Source: Aquibacillus kalidii
GTDB taxonomy: Bacteria > Bacillota > Bacilli > Bacillales > Amphibacillaceae
Assembly (NCBI RefSeq): GCF_014280935.1
Contig: NZ_JACLZI010000060.1
Span: 1-45,213, forward strand
DNA length: 45,213 nt
Direction of reading: 5' to 3'
Of the stretch, positions 33,080 through 40,803 are shown piece by piece. Within the stretch, counting starts at the first letter, position 1, and each line of letters opens with the position of its first letter. A program made the position numbers and the translations under genes. The notes beneath the pieces were generated by a model that worked only from the letters and a program-made list of their open reading frames with translations, was not told the origin of the DNA and ran no database searches.

Positions 33080-33388
33080 TCATTCTAAATGTCCTAAATT
33101 TGTTTTACTAGTATTAACACCCTCCTGCAAAACACCGCCATATTTCTTATCGTATGTGTAAAAATATGTTACTTCTGGTTCATCATTAAAAATAACTCTT
33201 GCTTCATATCCAGTTTTAGACCTGAATCCCTCAATTTTTTTTATTTCTTCTTTATTATAACCTTGTTCATGTAAATAGGATGAAACATCTTTTCTGATTT
33301 CGTCTTTATTATGGGAGTGGAACATTATTATAACCGTAAACATTACAATACTAAGAATTAGAATTACTAAAGATATTCGTTTCCCCAT
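33080..33388 (-). CDS. DUF3139-family small exported/membrane protein
   Basis: A 102-aa protein with an N-terminal membrane helix (about residues 5-23, ISLVILILSIVMFTVIIMF) and an extracytoplasmic domain (YNKEEIKKIEGFRSKTGYEA, VIFNDEPEVTYFYTYDKK) matching DUF3139. AGGAGG lies about 5 nt before the ATG. The function of the family is unknown. It lies between the nonsense-riddled genes and is itself intact. Confidence 0.75.
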   Translation of the reverse strand: MGKRISLVILILSIVMFTVIIMFHSHNKDEIRKDVSSYLHEQGYNKEEIKKIEGFRSKTGYEARVIFNDEPEVTYFYTYDKKYGGVLQEGVNTSKTNLGHLE

Positions 33389-33467
33389 TAGAACCTCCTC
33401 TAAATATTATCCTCATAGATTACTTGTTATTATAGCCTTTGGGAACCAATAGGTTAATTAATTCTCA

Positions 33468-34064
33468 CTATTTTTTACTATAAGATGACCCGGCTAATGC
33501 TTGCGGTGTAATATATTCCTTTGGTGGAAAAGCAGTACCTACCGTAACAACGCCACCAAGACGAACTTTAGCTCCCTTAGCATACGCATTCCAAATAAAT
33601 TCCGAACAATAGCTAGTGCTGATATCTAAAAGATTTCCATCAAGTGCAAAATACTTCTTAACATCAGTATAGTGTGCCTTTGCCTATTTACCAGCTAAAT
33701 ACATCTGTCCACTAGCTGCATTCTTTGGTCTATAAACATAGACTTTTGCAGATCCAAATTTGTTTATAAATTTATTTAGAGCGATTCTTTGTGATGGAAG
33801 CCCCAAATTAACTTCATAAATACTATAATCCGTTCCAACTATACCCGCATGACCTACTAAACCAGTATCTTTTTTTAGATAATCTGGTGAAACTAACATA
33901 TCCCCAACTAACATTTTTGTACTTGTCCCTGGATATAATGGCGCACCACTTCCATCATTAATAATCACTTTTGGTTCTAAATCAAATTCAGTTGTAGCAA
34001 ATGTTTGTATTGAAAAAAATATTGACAATAAGGCAAAAAATAATCATGAAATTATTTTTTTCAT
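33468..34064 (-). pseudogene. YiiX/NlpC-P60-like secreted cysteine hydrolase gene with two in-frame stops
   Basis: The true start is ATG at 34064 (AGGAGGG 6 nt upstream), opening a signal peptide MKKIIS-stop-LFFALLSIFF; codon 7 is TGA (34044-34046). The frame runs on through LVGDMLVSPDYLKK and GLVGHAGIVGTDYSIYEV (catalytic His) to TAG at 33684-33686, codon 127. It then continues AKAHYTDVKKYFALDGN, STSYCSEFIWNAYAKG (catalytic Cys) to a stop at 33468. The His-before-Cys order is that of permuted YiiX/YycO-type NlpC/P60 enzymes. Both stops could come from TGG by one G-to-A change. Confidence 0.8.
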
Positions 34065-34096
34065 CTTGTTTCCCTCCTATTAGTTTATGAATCTAT

Positions 34097-34163
34097 GAAG
34101 CAGAGGGACGGTTCTTCTGCTTCTTTTTAATTAGGGAAGCAAGAGAACCGTCCCCTTGCTTCC
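34097..34163. repeat. REP-A copy 1 (paired hairpins)
   Basis: Hairpin GAAGCAG...CTGCTTC followed by T5 and hairpin GGAAGCAAG...CTTGCTTCC. The inner cores GGGACGGTTCTT and AGAACCGTCCCC are inverted copies. Related copies are at 41599 and 44286. Confidence 0.85.
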
Positions 34164-34174
34164 TACTAAAATTT

Positions 34175-34234
34175 CCTATCCTCAACTCATGTACATAATT
34201 ATCCATTTGTCTTTCGACAGGATCTGACCCCATG
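34175..34234. repeat. REP-B copy 2, right half
   Basis: CTCAACTCATGTACATAATT to CTTTCGACAGGATCTGACCC. It directly adjoins REP-A copy 1, which replaces the left half seen in copies 1 and 3. Confidence 0.85.
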
Positions 34235-34287
34235 TATGTTATTCTAGTAATTGGAAAACTTAAACTACTAGATTGGGATGATCAAAC

Positions 34288-34761
34288 ATGGCCAAGCGGA
34301 AAAAGAAAAAGCCAAATACCCCTCGGCATAAAAGGATGAATCGTACGCGGAGACTAGAAGCTGCTCCGCATTGGATTCCAAAATACACCAGAAATAATTT
34401 AGTGAAAGGGTACAGCAACCATTTTGCTGTCGATCATCTATGTGCGATGTATGAGCTCGAACACCTGGGTTATCAATTTAGTGACGAATACAAGCAACAA
34501 TTAAAGCGAAATCTAATCAATAAACAACGAGCTACTGAGATAAAAAAAGAAAGAAAAGCGGAGAAAAGACGAAGGGAACAAGAAGAATTATATGAAGAAA
34601 GTGATGAAAACTTTACCTTTATTGCAGGCTACACAGAGGGTGGATTTCCATTTGGCATTACATGGGAAGAAAGTGATGAAACCGAACCGAGCAAGGATAA
34701 TAATGGTAGGGAGGAAAAGAAAGACTGGAATTTTACAGATGATTCTGACCTACCATTTTAA
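34288..34761 (+). CDS. Hypothetical basic protein with acidic tail
   Basis: A 157-aa protein. Residues 1-25 are strongly basic (MAKRKKKKPNTPRHKRMNRT). A middle segment, LVKGYSNHFAVDHLCAMYEL, may be the folded part. Residues about 75-95 are a charged helix, and the C terminus is acidic and aromatic, ending DDSDLPF, like single-stranded-DNA-binding-protein tails. That resemblance suggests, without proof, interaction with DNA-processing proteins. I believe similar hypothetical proteins occur in other Bacillus genomes but cannot name the family. Confidence 0.7.
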   Translation: MAKRKKKKPNTPRHKRMNRTRRLEAAPHWIPKYTRNNLVKGYSNHFAVDHLCAMYELEHLGYQFSDEYKQQLKRNLINKQRATEIKKERKAEKRRREQEELYEESDENFTFIAGYTEGGFPFGITWEESDETEPSKDNNGREEKKDWNFTDDSDLPF

Positions 34762-34814
34762 AAACATAAAGAAAGTGAACTTTATAACGAACAAAAATTA
34801 TCCGTACCCGATTG

Positions 34815-34960
34815 TTTAATAATCGATGTGCTTGGCAGAATGAGTGATATTGTTTGAACGTTCAACATGATGATGCTTATGAATTTCTTCCATGTTAGAC
34901 GCACTTCTTTGTATGTATCTAGTCTTTATTATTTTCGCAAAATAAACGTCAAATAATCTC
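34815..34960 (-). pseudogene. Decayed second copy of the comK-like/xre locus
   Basis: From ATG 34893 the minus strand reads MEEIHKHHHVERSN, then HIDY, then TAA and TIG, aligning with MEEVLPHYHV... HIDYQTI of the ComK-like gene at 38692. The upstream ACTTCTTTGTATGTA matches its leader. Positions about 34912-34960 resemble the 3' end of the adjacent xre gene (TCTAGTCTTT). The rest is lost. Confidence 0.7.
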
Positions 34961-35228
34961 ACTAGTTTACAGATGGGGATTTATCACTGTTGGTGACAGG
35001 ATACTATTTTGATTGGTGCTTAAATAGAGAATAGAGCAGGGGTAATGATGTATAGAAAATAAGGTGAGGAGGAGACTCATAGCAGGCAGTCAAAGACTAC
35101 TAAGAAGAATGTTCCGAGTAAACAGGTGTTTGTTAGAGTGTGCTAGCGAAGTTGCTTTTTGAAATGAGCTAGGAATAGAATAGGTCGAGGATCACGATAT
35201 CGTTTTAATATACTTTTAAGTAAAGTTA
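34961..35228. other. Spacer, no gene identified
   Basis: A/T-rich sequence with several short interrupted frames. No structure I can assign. Confidence 0.3.
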
Positions 35229-35672
35229 CTAACCCAGTTTGGCTCCACTAATAGCTGTTCGTAATATTAAATTCCTTTCGGCTTTTTGATAGACCTCATC
35301 AGATATTATCTCTTGTAACCTTAGGTATTTTATGCAATATATGATTTGTTGAGCAGTCTTTGTATCAATAATTGGTAGTTTTCTAGTCTTATTAATATTG
35401 TCTAAGTTTGGTGCAATCTCTATGTTATATAAAGCTAACTGTTCCTCTCGCTTGAGATCATGAGCAAATTGATATATATCAGCTCTTTTAACTTGGTACA
35501 TCTTTTTTTTATATTTTTTTCCTCCAAATAGCCCATTTTTTGCACCTTCACGGATTGTTGTCTTATAAGTCTGGCTATCTTGTTTTGTTAACCTAAGTAT
35601 ATTAGACACTATTTCACTAGCCTCCGTTATGGTAACATAGCCAGGATCTACATTATAATGTCTTTTTTTCAT
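35229..35672 (-). CDS. Hypothetical protein with N-terminal HTH-like segment
   Basis: A 147-aa protein. Residues about 13-60 (YVTITEASEIVSNILRL, TIREGAKNGLFGGKKYKK, YQVKRADIYQFAHDL) resemble an excisionase-like winged HTH with an unusually long basic turn. The C-terminal half is helical without a known motif. GGAGGG is upstream of the ATG. It is flanked by decayed comK-like sequence and REP-B copy 3, and is a likely regulator from a mobile element. Confidence 0.55.
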   Translation of the reverse strand: MKKRHYNVDPGYVTITEASEIVSNILRLTKQDSQTYKTTIREGAKNGLFGGKKYKKKMYQVKRADIYQFAHDLKREEQLALYNIEIAPNLDNINKTRKLPIIDTKTAQQIIYCIKYLRLQEIISDEVYQKAERNLILRTAISGAKLG

Positions 35673-36001
35673 AATAGTGCCCTCCTTAACAATCCATATT
35701 AGATTTCATATTGGTTAATGATGTATATTCAATTAATAATAAGTTTATGCCACAAAATTACTATTTAGTTTATGACTGATGGTGATTTTTAATGTCTTAT
35801 TTAAATGGATGACTGGTGATAGACAGAGAGGAAAAAGCGAGGTTCTTAAGATGGATGCAAAGATAGTTGGATAGGATTTCCATATTATGGTTATAAGTGC
35901 AAAATGTTAATTATAGAAAGTAAAATTCACTAAGAGGTGCCATCATGAACTACCGAACAATAAGGCACCAGGAAGTAAACCAAACAACAAAGCTCACGTA
36001 A
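35673..36001. other. Spacer with a possible 18-codon frame
   Basis: AAGAGGTG precedes an ATG at about 35944 that opens an 18-codon frame (MNYRTIRHQE...). Too short to call. Confidence 0.25.
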
Positions 36002-36112
36002 TAGTCTAGGAAAGACTTTTTGTTTACATAATATTTATAGCAACAAATGATCCTGTCCTCAACTTATATACATAATTATCTATTTATCTTTCAAGGTCTG
36101 ATCCCGATGTTT
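36002..36112. repeat. REP-B copy 3 (~110 bp)
   Basis: TAGTCTAGGAAAG... TTGTTTACATAATATTTATA ... CTTTCAAGGTCTGATCCC. Full-length partner of 32861-32972, with the TTCGACA core damaged. Confidence 0.85.
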
Positions 36113-36126
36113 TTGTCTTAATCATA

Positions 36127-36453
36127 TTATTTCTTTTCATAAGAAATAATATATGAACCCAGCATACTTTCTACTTTTTTGATCTCAAGCAACACAGTAT
36201 CTTCCTTTTTGACATTCGGATTTTCAGTTGATACAAAATTTAAATGTTCACCAGCCTGAATATTGTAACCAAAAGCACTGTTAGGTTCCAGTTCGCTAAC
36301 TTCAACAGATACAATTTTTCCTTCCAAATTTTCTCCGTTATTTAGAGCAGCTTCAAACTCTTTTGTAGTATAGTCTGGTTCAACTTTTCCGCAGCCAACT
36401 AACACCGATGCAAGTATAAAAAGAGAACTTAATATTAAGATTGATTTTTTCAT
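36127..36453 (-). CDS. Lipoprotein of unknown function, OB-fold-like
   Basis: About 108 aa from ATG 36453, chosen because AAAGGA lies 8 nt upstream and the result is a clean lipoprotein signal (MKKSILILSSLFILASVLVGC, cut here to its ends: basic start, hydrophobic core, lipobox LVGC). Cys is lipidated and residue +1 of the mature form. The rest (FEAALNNGENLEGKIVSVEV, VKKEDTVLLEIKKVESML) looks like a small OB-like beta-barrel of the tRNA_anti-like type. Function unknown. Confidence 0.7.
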   Translation of the reverse strand: MKKSILILSSLFILASVLVGCGKVEPDYTTKEFEAALNNGENLEGKIVSVEVSELEPNSAFGYNIQAGEHLNFVSTENPNVKKEDTVLLEIKKVESMLGSYIISYEKK

Positions 36454-36621
36454 ATTCATCTTCCTTTCTCTAATATTTAACAAAGTATATCATTTATACT
36501 TTGAAATACTGTTATTTAAAAATGAAGCACTGTCTAAATAAAAGGAAAAACCTTTAGTTTGTTTTCAATTTATGTATATAAATCCCTTCGGTGTAAACAA
36601 TATGAATATATTTGATTGGGG

Positions 36622-36667
36622 GTTTATAAACAATTCGTTGACATTGTTAATGGATCATACATATACT
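36622..36667 (+). promoter_or_regulatory. SigA-type promoter and palindrome for the XRE/ImmA/PIN-like operon
   Basis: TTGACA (36638-36643), 18-nt spacer and TATACT (36662-36667). A perfect palindrome GTTTATAAAC (36622-36631) sits just upstream of the -35 and could be the operator of the XRE protein. Confidence 0.75.
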
Positions 36668-36698
36668 TATATTATATATAGTGGAAGGAGGAAATCGT

Positions 36699-37040
36699 GT
36701 GAAAACAGCCTTCGAAAATATTGGGAATAAGATAAATCTATGGTTAAAAGAACAAAATCTGCCCCAGCATTTTTTTGCGCAAAGGATGGGTATTTCCCCT
36801 CAAGTTATGAGTAAAATAATCAATGGTAAAAAAGCAATTAATGTAAATGAGCTAAGTAAAATTGCAAGCATTATGAGTATTTCAGTTGATGAACTATTAA
36901 TTCCTGATAAAGAATCTCCAATTATTCAAGATCCTATAATGTTTATGATCGGTAATTTAAAAAACGAAAATACTAAAGAAAAGCTCCAATTCTTAAATCA
37001 TGTGATGGATGAAATGATTGATTTGGAAGATTTAGTTTAG
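36699..37040 (+). CDS. XRE-family HTH regulator / antitoxin-like protein
   Basis: About 113 aa from GTG 36699 (GGAAGGAGG upstream). Residues about 7-65 are a Cro/CI-type HTH (INLWLKEQNLPQHFFAQRMG, ISPQVMSKIINGKK, IMSISVDELLIP). The C-terminal ~45 residues are helical and probably dimerise. It is the first gene of a three-gene operon with an ImmA/IrrE protease and a PIN-like protein, spaced 27 and 19 bp. By analogy with ImmR/ImmA it represses its own operon and is cleaved or relieved by the protease. Confidence 0.85.
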   Translation: MKTAFENIGNKINLWLKEQNLPQHFFAQRMGISPQVMSKIINGKKAINVNELSKIASIMSISVDELLIPDKESPIIQDPIMFMIGNLKNENTKEKLQFLNHVMDEMIDLEDLV

Positions 37041-37067
37041 CATTTTTTTCAACAGGAGGGTTTGATA

Positions 37068-37913
37068 TTGACTAATCATCATTCATTGTCACCAAGTGAA
37101 GTAAAGGATATTGAAAATAAGGTTCGAAGTAAATTAGGAGAAAAACTTAAGACTAATAGAGTGTTAAGAGAAGAAGTATTAAACTTTATAGAGCAAGAGG
37201 CAACGCTGCTTAAATATCCAATAGAAGATGATGAACTTTGCGCCTTTGTATGCAAAAAAAAGGAAAGATTATTTGTTTATATTAATACAAATATCCCAAA
37301 AGAAAAGCAGGTATTTGCTGCAGCGCATGAATTATATCATATTTGGTATGATACAGACCGTCTTAACGAAAGTGAATTATTACGTGATAGTATTCTAGAA
37401 AATAAAACAGATGATATAAGGGAGCAGAAGGCTAATTTGTTTGCTGCAATCCTTCTTGTGCCAACTGAAGTTTTAAAGAATGAGCTGGATTCTAGAAACA
37501 TTCAAAAGAACACTTTAAAGTTAGAAGACATTGTTAGATTAATGTCTTTATTTTATGCACCATATAAGACTATTATTCGTCGTCTTTTTGAGATTGGATT
37601 TCTTAGTGAAACCGAGTTAGAAAGATTTTTGGAGATACCTGACCGAGATCCACATAATGGGGTTTTATTAATGCGGAAAAGACTTCAGCTTAGTGATTCT
37701 ACTCAAGATCGAACTAGGGAAGTATTCTTTGAAGGTTTAGTAGACAATGCAATAGTAGCATTTGAAAAAAAACGGATTTCTGAGAAGAAGCTTCGTTATC
37801 TACTCTCACTAGTAAATAACTCTCCGGAAAATTTACAGTTATTTCAAGGTTCTGATATTATAGATGAGGATGACTTGAAAGACTTAATGGACGATTATGG
37901 TGGAGATGAGTAG
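37068..37913 (+). CDS. ImmA/IrrE-family zinc metallopeptidase
   Basis: About 281 aa. I prefer TTG 37068 over TTG 37062 because AGGAGGG is then 7 nt away. The HExxH zinc motif is HELYH (37326-37340), in AAAHELYHIWYD. The third ligand is likely the glutamate in EQKANLFAAILLVP, a conserved ImmA/IrrE signature. A C-terminal helical region (about 165-281) lies beyond the peptidase core. ImmA-type enzymes inactivate partner XRE repressors under stress. Confidence 0.88.
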   Translation: MTNHHSLSPSEVKDIENKVRSKLGEKLKTNRVLREEVLNFIEQEATLLKYPIEDDELCAFVCKKKERLFVYINTNIPKEKQVFAAAHELYHIWYDTDRLNESELLRDSILENKTDDIREQKANLFAAILLVPTEVLKNELDSRNIQKNTLKLEDIVRLMSLFYAPYKTIIRRLFEIGFLSETELERFLEIPDRDPHNGVLLMRKRLQLSDSTQDRTREVFFEGLVDNAIVAFEKKRISEKKLRYLLSLVNNSPENLQLFQGSDIIDEDDLKDLMDDYGGDE

Positions 37914-37932
37914 TTTGATATAGGAAGAAGCG

Positions 37933-38511
37933 ATGTTGGATACAGACTTTGCAATTAAACTAGAGAAAATACAAAAGATTAACGCTATTGAACAATACAT
38001 TCCCAAACTTGTTGGGAAATTGTCCATACACCAATACATTTATGATAATGAAATTCTTACTCCTAAGAGAATAAAAGAGCAACTAAACAACTTAATTAGT
38101 CAAAATAAAGCGGTTATTGTAAATACAGTTTTTTTAAAAGATGACCCTATTAAAACGAAAATATATAGAGATACTATTAATCACATTGAAAATGTTGATC
38201 AAGAAACCAGGATTAATGGTAAGAATTGGGGAGAGACTGTAACATTAGCTTATGCTTTTACACAAGGTATTTCAGTTGTTTTGTCAGATGAAACTGATCT
38301 TCAAGCTATGATAGATAATGAGCTTAATAGTGGGGATGAGAATGATATAAAGGTAATTCGATTAAGAGACTTTATACTAGGAATGAAACAATTAGAATTA
38401 TCAAGGAAAGATGCCTACCAGATTTGGTGTTTATCCCATAAAAAAGGTCTGCTTGATTGGGCCAAAAGAACCTTTCAAGAAGATCTATGGCCGTTGAATA
38501 AAAAGAATTAA
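37933..38511 (+). CDS. PIN-like domain protein, putative toxin or effector of the XRE/ImmA operon
   Basis: A 192-aa protein. The first residues MLDTDF, the middle GKNWGETVTLAYAFTQG and the LSDETDLQAMID segment match the acidic positions of a PIN-type RNase fold (DTD near the N terminus, a central E, and SDExDL). Assignment is by motif order and is not certain. The C-terminal ~40 residues are aromatic and helical (WCLSHKKGLLDWAKRTF). It is 19 bp behind the metallopeptidase with AGGAAG before the ATG. Inference: its nuclease activity would be released when ImmA removes the XRE partner. Confidence 0.6.
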   Translation: MLDTDFAIKLEKIQKINAIEQYIPKLVGKLSIHQYIYDNEILTPKRIKEQLNNLISQNKAVIVNTVFLKDDPIKTKIYRDTINHIENVDQETRINGKNWGETVTLAYAFTQGISVVLSDETDLQAMIDNELNSGDENDIKVIRLRDFILGMKQLELSRKDAYQIWCLSHKKGLLDWAKRTFQEDLWPLNKKN

Positions 38512-38691
38512 TTCTAAAGAGATTTTTAAAAGTATAATGTAAGTCTATTTTTTCCTCTCACTAAATGCTATTTCTAATTTAAAACAAGCACATCTCAACT
38601 TCATTTAACCTCCCCTTCTATACTATGACCGATATCCCCAACAGCAATCAAAACAAAAATGGTACACAATATTCTAAAACTATCAATACAA

Positions 38692-39171
38692 TCATCCACC
38701 AATCGACCAAAACTGTACCATACAAGTAGCCGTCCTTTGCATTTGTTTCTCTAATAAATAACAAGACTCCGTTACCGCAAGCTTTCTACCATCCCTGAAG
38801 GTAATGATAGATTTCATGTCTTTCTGAGCTTTGTTCGTATTCTCCTTTATGGATAAAACATGGTTATAAAAGATCCACATGCATCTATAATCACTAGGTG
38901 AATGGGTGGGGAATGCGTAAATCTGGTTGGTAGGGTCAATCGGGATTGGGACTTTCTTTTGATAGTTAGTTTGGTGCATGACAGCAGAACGTCTACCTTC
39001 GTAGGATGAAAGGACGTCTAAACAGGCTCGTTTCATGATATGTATAGGTGGGACACTAACTAGAATTTGTTTGTTTGGTTCAAAGACAATCGTTTGGTAA
39101 TCGATGTGGTTGCCAGGAATGAGTGACATTGTGCGACTGTTCACATGGTAATGTGGAAGAACTTCTTCCAT
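38692..39171 (-). CDS. ComK-family competence transcription factor paralogue
   Basis: A 159-aa protein matching ComK along its length: the early strand region (VLPHYHVNSRTMSLIPG), SSYEGRRSAV, the highly conserved PIPIDPTNQIYAFPT (PxxxDPSNQIFLFPT in B. subtilis), then CMWIFYNHV and TFRDGRKLAV. ComK activates DNA-uptake genes by binding paired A/T boxes. The spacing and many contacts are kept but the sequence is diverged, so it may be a second ComK with a different regulon. It is 41 bp downstream of an xre gene on the same strand. Confidence 0.85.
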   Translation of the reverse strand: MEEVLPHYHVNSRTMSLIPGNHIDYQTIVFEPNKQILVSVPPIHIMKRACLDVLSSYEGRRSAVMHQTNYQKKVPIPIDPTNQIYAFPTHSPSDYRCMWIFYNHVLSIKENTNKAQKDMKSIITFRDGRKLAVTESCYLLEKQMQRTATCMVQFWSIGG

Positions 39172-39212
39172 GGTAGATGCACTCCCTTTGTATGTACTAA
39201 AGCAAAGCTATG

Positions 39213-39470
39213 TTACTTGTTATTTTTTTTGTGGTTTTCTAGTCTTTCCGTAAATTCACGCCAAAAAAGATCATGACTCATATGTAATCCGTCTATTATT
39301 TTACCACCTGTGCCATAGAGCGGATGATAAATTCCTCGTTCGATCTTACCTAGATAATTTTCACTAATCCCTGCATTTTCTGCTAGCTGAGCTTGTGTCA
39401 GTTTATTTGCTTTTCTTTTTTCTCGTAATAGTTCGCCAAATACTTCCCTTGTAATTTCTTTATCCTCCAA
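39213..39470 (-). CDS. XRE-family HTH regulator upstream of the ComK paralogue
   Basis: An 85-aa single-domain HTH protein: FGELLREKRKANKLTQAQLA, ENAGISENYLGKIERG, then a short helical tail (DLFWREFTERLENHKK). The order xre then comK suggests it controls expression of the ComK paralogue. AGGGAG precedes the ATG. Confidence 0.85.
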   Translation of the reverse strand: MEDKEITREVFGELLREKRKANKLTQAQLAENAGISENYLGKIERGIYHPLYGTGGKIIDGLHMSHDLFWREFTERLENHKKNNK

Positions 39471-39553
39471 TGGTAATCTCCCTTTTTAAATCCAATTATC
39501 AAGTCGTTGAAAAGGAAATCCCACGGCGTACTCTACCTATTTAGAAGAAAAAT

Positions 39554-39593
39554 AAAAACCAGGCACATGAGGAGTCCGATGTGACTGGTTTTT
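39554..39593. terminator. Hairpin terminator between xre and the TPR gene
   Basis: AAAAACCAG / CTGGTTTTT outer stem, CACAT / ATGTG inner stem, then ATTTTCT. Confidence 0.8.
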
Positions 39594-39740
39594 ATTTTCT
39601 AAGTCTATTTAAGCGTTCATATTTAGCGGACCTAGAGATAAGAGGAACTAGACAACGTAATAATTAATCCCTATTCTAATAATTAGAAACCAAACTAGAG
39701 TACATACTTTCAATTGCTTACGGTTCAGGGGGAATGACAA

Positions 39741-40730
39741 ATGCCAAGAAAAGAAGAGTTAGAGCATAAACTGGATGAATGGATGCAAAGAGAAGATGAT
39801 TATGAGGAACCAGATTTTCGGCAGGAATGGGTCGAAGAGGGAATTAATTTACATAAAGAACTGCTGAGGGGAAAGCTGAGCCAGCAGGATGCTGCGATGT
39901 ATAAGTATACGCTTGCAAATTTGTATTTGGAATATGGTCGTTCGGAAAAAATAATAAGTGGAAATAAACGGACAGCTTTTCGCTATTTACGTCAGGCTGC
40001 TAGGGCGCAAACAGACATAGGGGATGCGTTTTACCATTTGGCATTTTTAGCAGAAGACATGACCAAAGGAACAGAAAAATGGGAGTCTGTCGCTTTCTAT
40101 GCGAAAGAGGCATTAGAGGATGGACGTCGGATGGATGTGGATAAACAAATTAAAATATGGAGTTTACTTGGGAAAGCGTACCATGAATTAGGATTCAAGG
40201 ACAAAGCTGCTACATGCTTTAGTGAATCGAAACAATTAGATCGAGAGGATGAGTTTATTCGTTTTCGTGATAACTATAGTAAAAAGGACGCTCATCCATC
40301 GACTTTTGTTCGATTAAGTAATGGCTCTTCCGCAAAAGTCAGCAGTAGAAGAGCATGGCGGGATGAACTGATTGAAAAGAGTCAGCAAGGAAAGTGTTAT
40401 GTAATGGATATAGGTAGAAGAGGGACAACCCTTCATGGAAATGGTAGTTACGTAGAATTAAATGTAAAATATGCTGAAATCTTAAAATTATTATTTACCT
40501 CTGACTATGGACTAACAAAGGAAGAGATTTTTAACAGCACAACGGGTCTTGGTAACCGAAGTAGAAAGCCAGAAGCAATTAAGACGGATATGAATCGTCT
40601 TCGTTTAATCCTGAAACAGGGCTTAGAGGTGGATGGACATGACCTGATCCAAACAACTGGCGAGCGTGGAAATATGCGGTGTTGTTGGAATGCCTCTTAT
40701 GAAAAACATCTGATTGAATTTCCTAGTTAA
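39741..40730 (+). CDS. TPR protein with C-terminal winged-helix-like domain
   Basis: A 329-aa protein. Residues about 30-180 contain TPR-like helices (YTLANLYLEYGRSEKI, AFYHLAFLAEDM, IWSLLGKAYHELGFKDKAAT). Residues about 215-315 resemble an OmpR/PhoB-type winged helix: YVELNVKYAEILKLLFTSDY, LTKEEIFNSTTGLG, IKTDMNRLRLILKQGL. No receiver domain is present. The layout recalls cytosolic TPR regulators that sense a ligand or partner. GGGGGA precedes the ATG. It may bind the palindrome at 40734 directly behind it. Confidence 0.65.
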   Translation: MPRKEELEHKLDEWMQREDDYEEPDFRQEWVEEGINLHKELLRGKLSQQDAAMYKYTLANLYLEYGRSEKIISGNKRTAFRYLRQAARAQTDIGDAFYHLAFLAEDMTKGTEKWESVAFYAKEALEDGRRMDVDKQIKIWSLLGKAYHELGFKDKAATCFSESKQLDREDEFIRFRDNYSKKDAHPSTFVRLSNGSSAKVSSRRAWRDELIEKSQQGKCYVMDIGRRGTTLHGNGSYVELNVKYAEILKLLFTSDYGLTKEEIFNSTTGLGNRSRKPEAIKTDMNRLRLILKQGLEVDGHDLIQTTGERGNMRCCWNASYEKHLIEFPS

Positions 40731-40733
40731 CAG

Positions 40734-40792
40734 ACGGTTACAAGCTTTGTAACCGTTCCTTGGTATATTTATATCAACAAAGATAACCAAGG
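40734..40792 (+). promoter_or_regulatory. Tandem inverted repeats overlapping the Shine-Dalgarno of the next gene
   Basis: First stem: ACGGTTAC (40734) / GTAACCGT (40749). Second stem: CCTTGGT (40758) / ACCAAGG (40786), whose 3' arm runs into the Shine-Dalgarno GGAGG (40791-40795). The second stem would sequester part of the ribosome binding site. Neither is followed by a T run, so this is an operator pair or a translational switch rather than a terminator. Confidence 0.6.
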
Positions 40793-40803
40793 AGGAATTG
40801 GAA

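Noticed and set aside
30840-34064. Stop-codon reassignment as in recoded phages
   Set aside because: TAA, TAG and TGA are all affected and no single reassignment explains them; intact neighbours such as 30552 and 33080 end normally.
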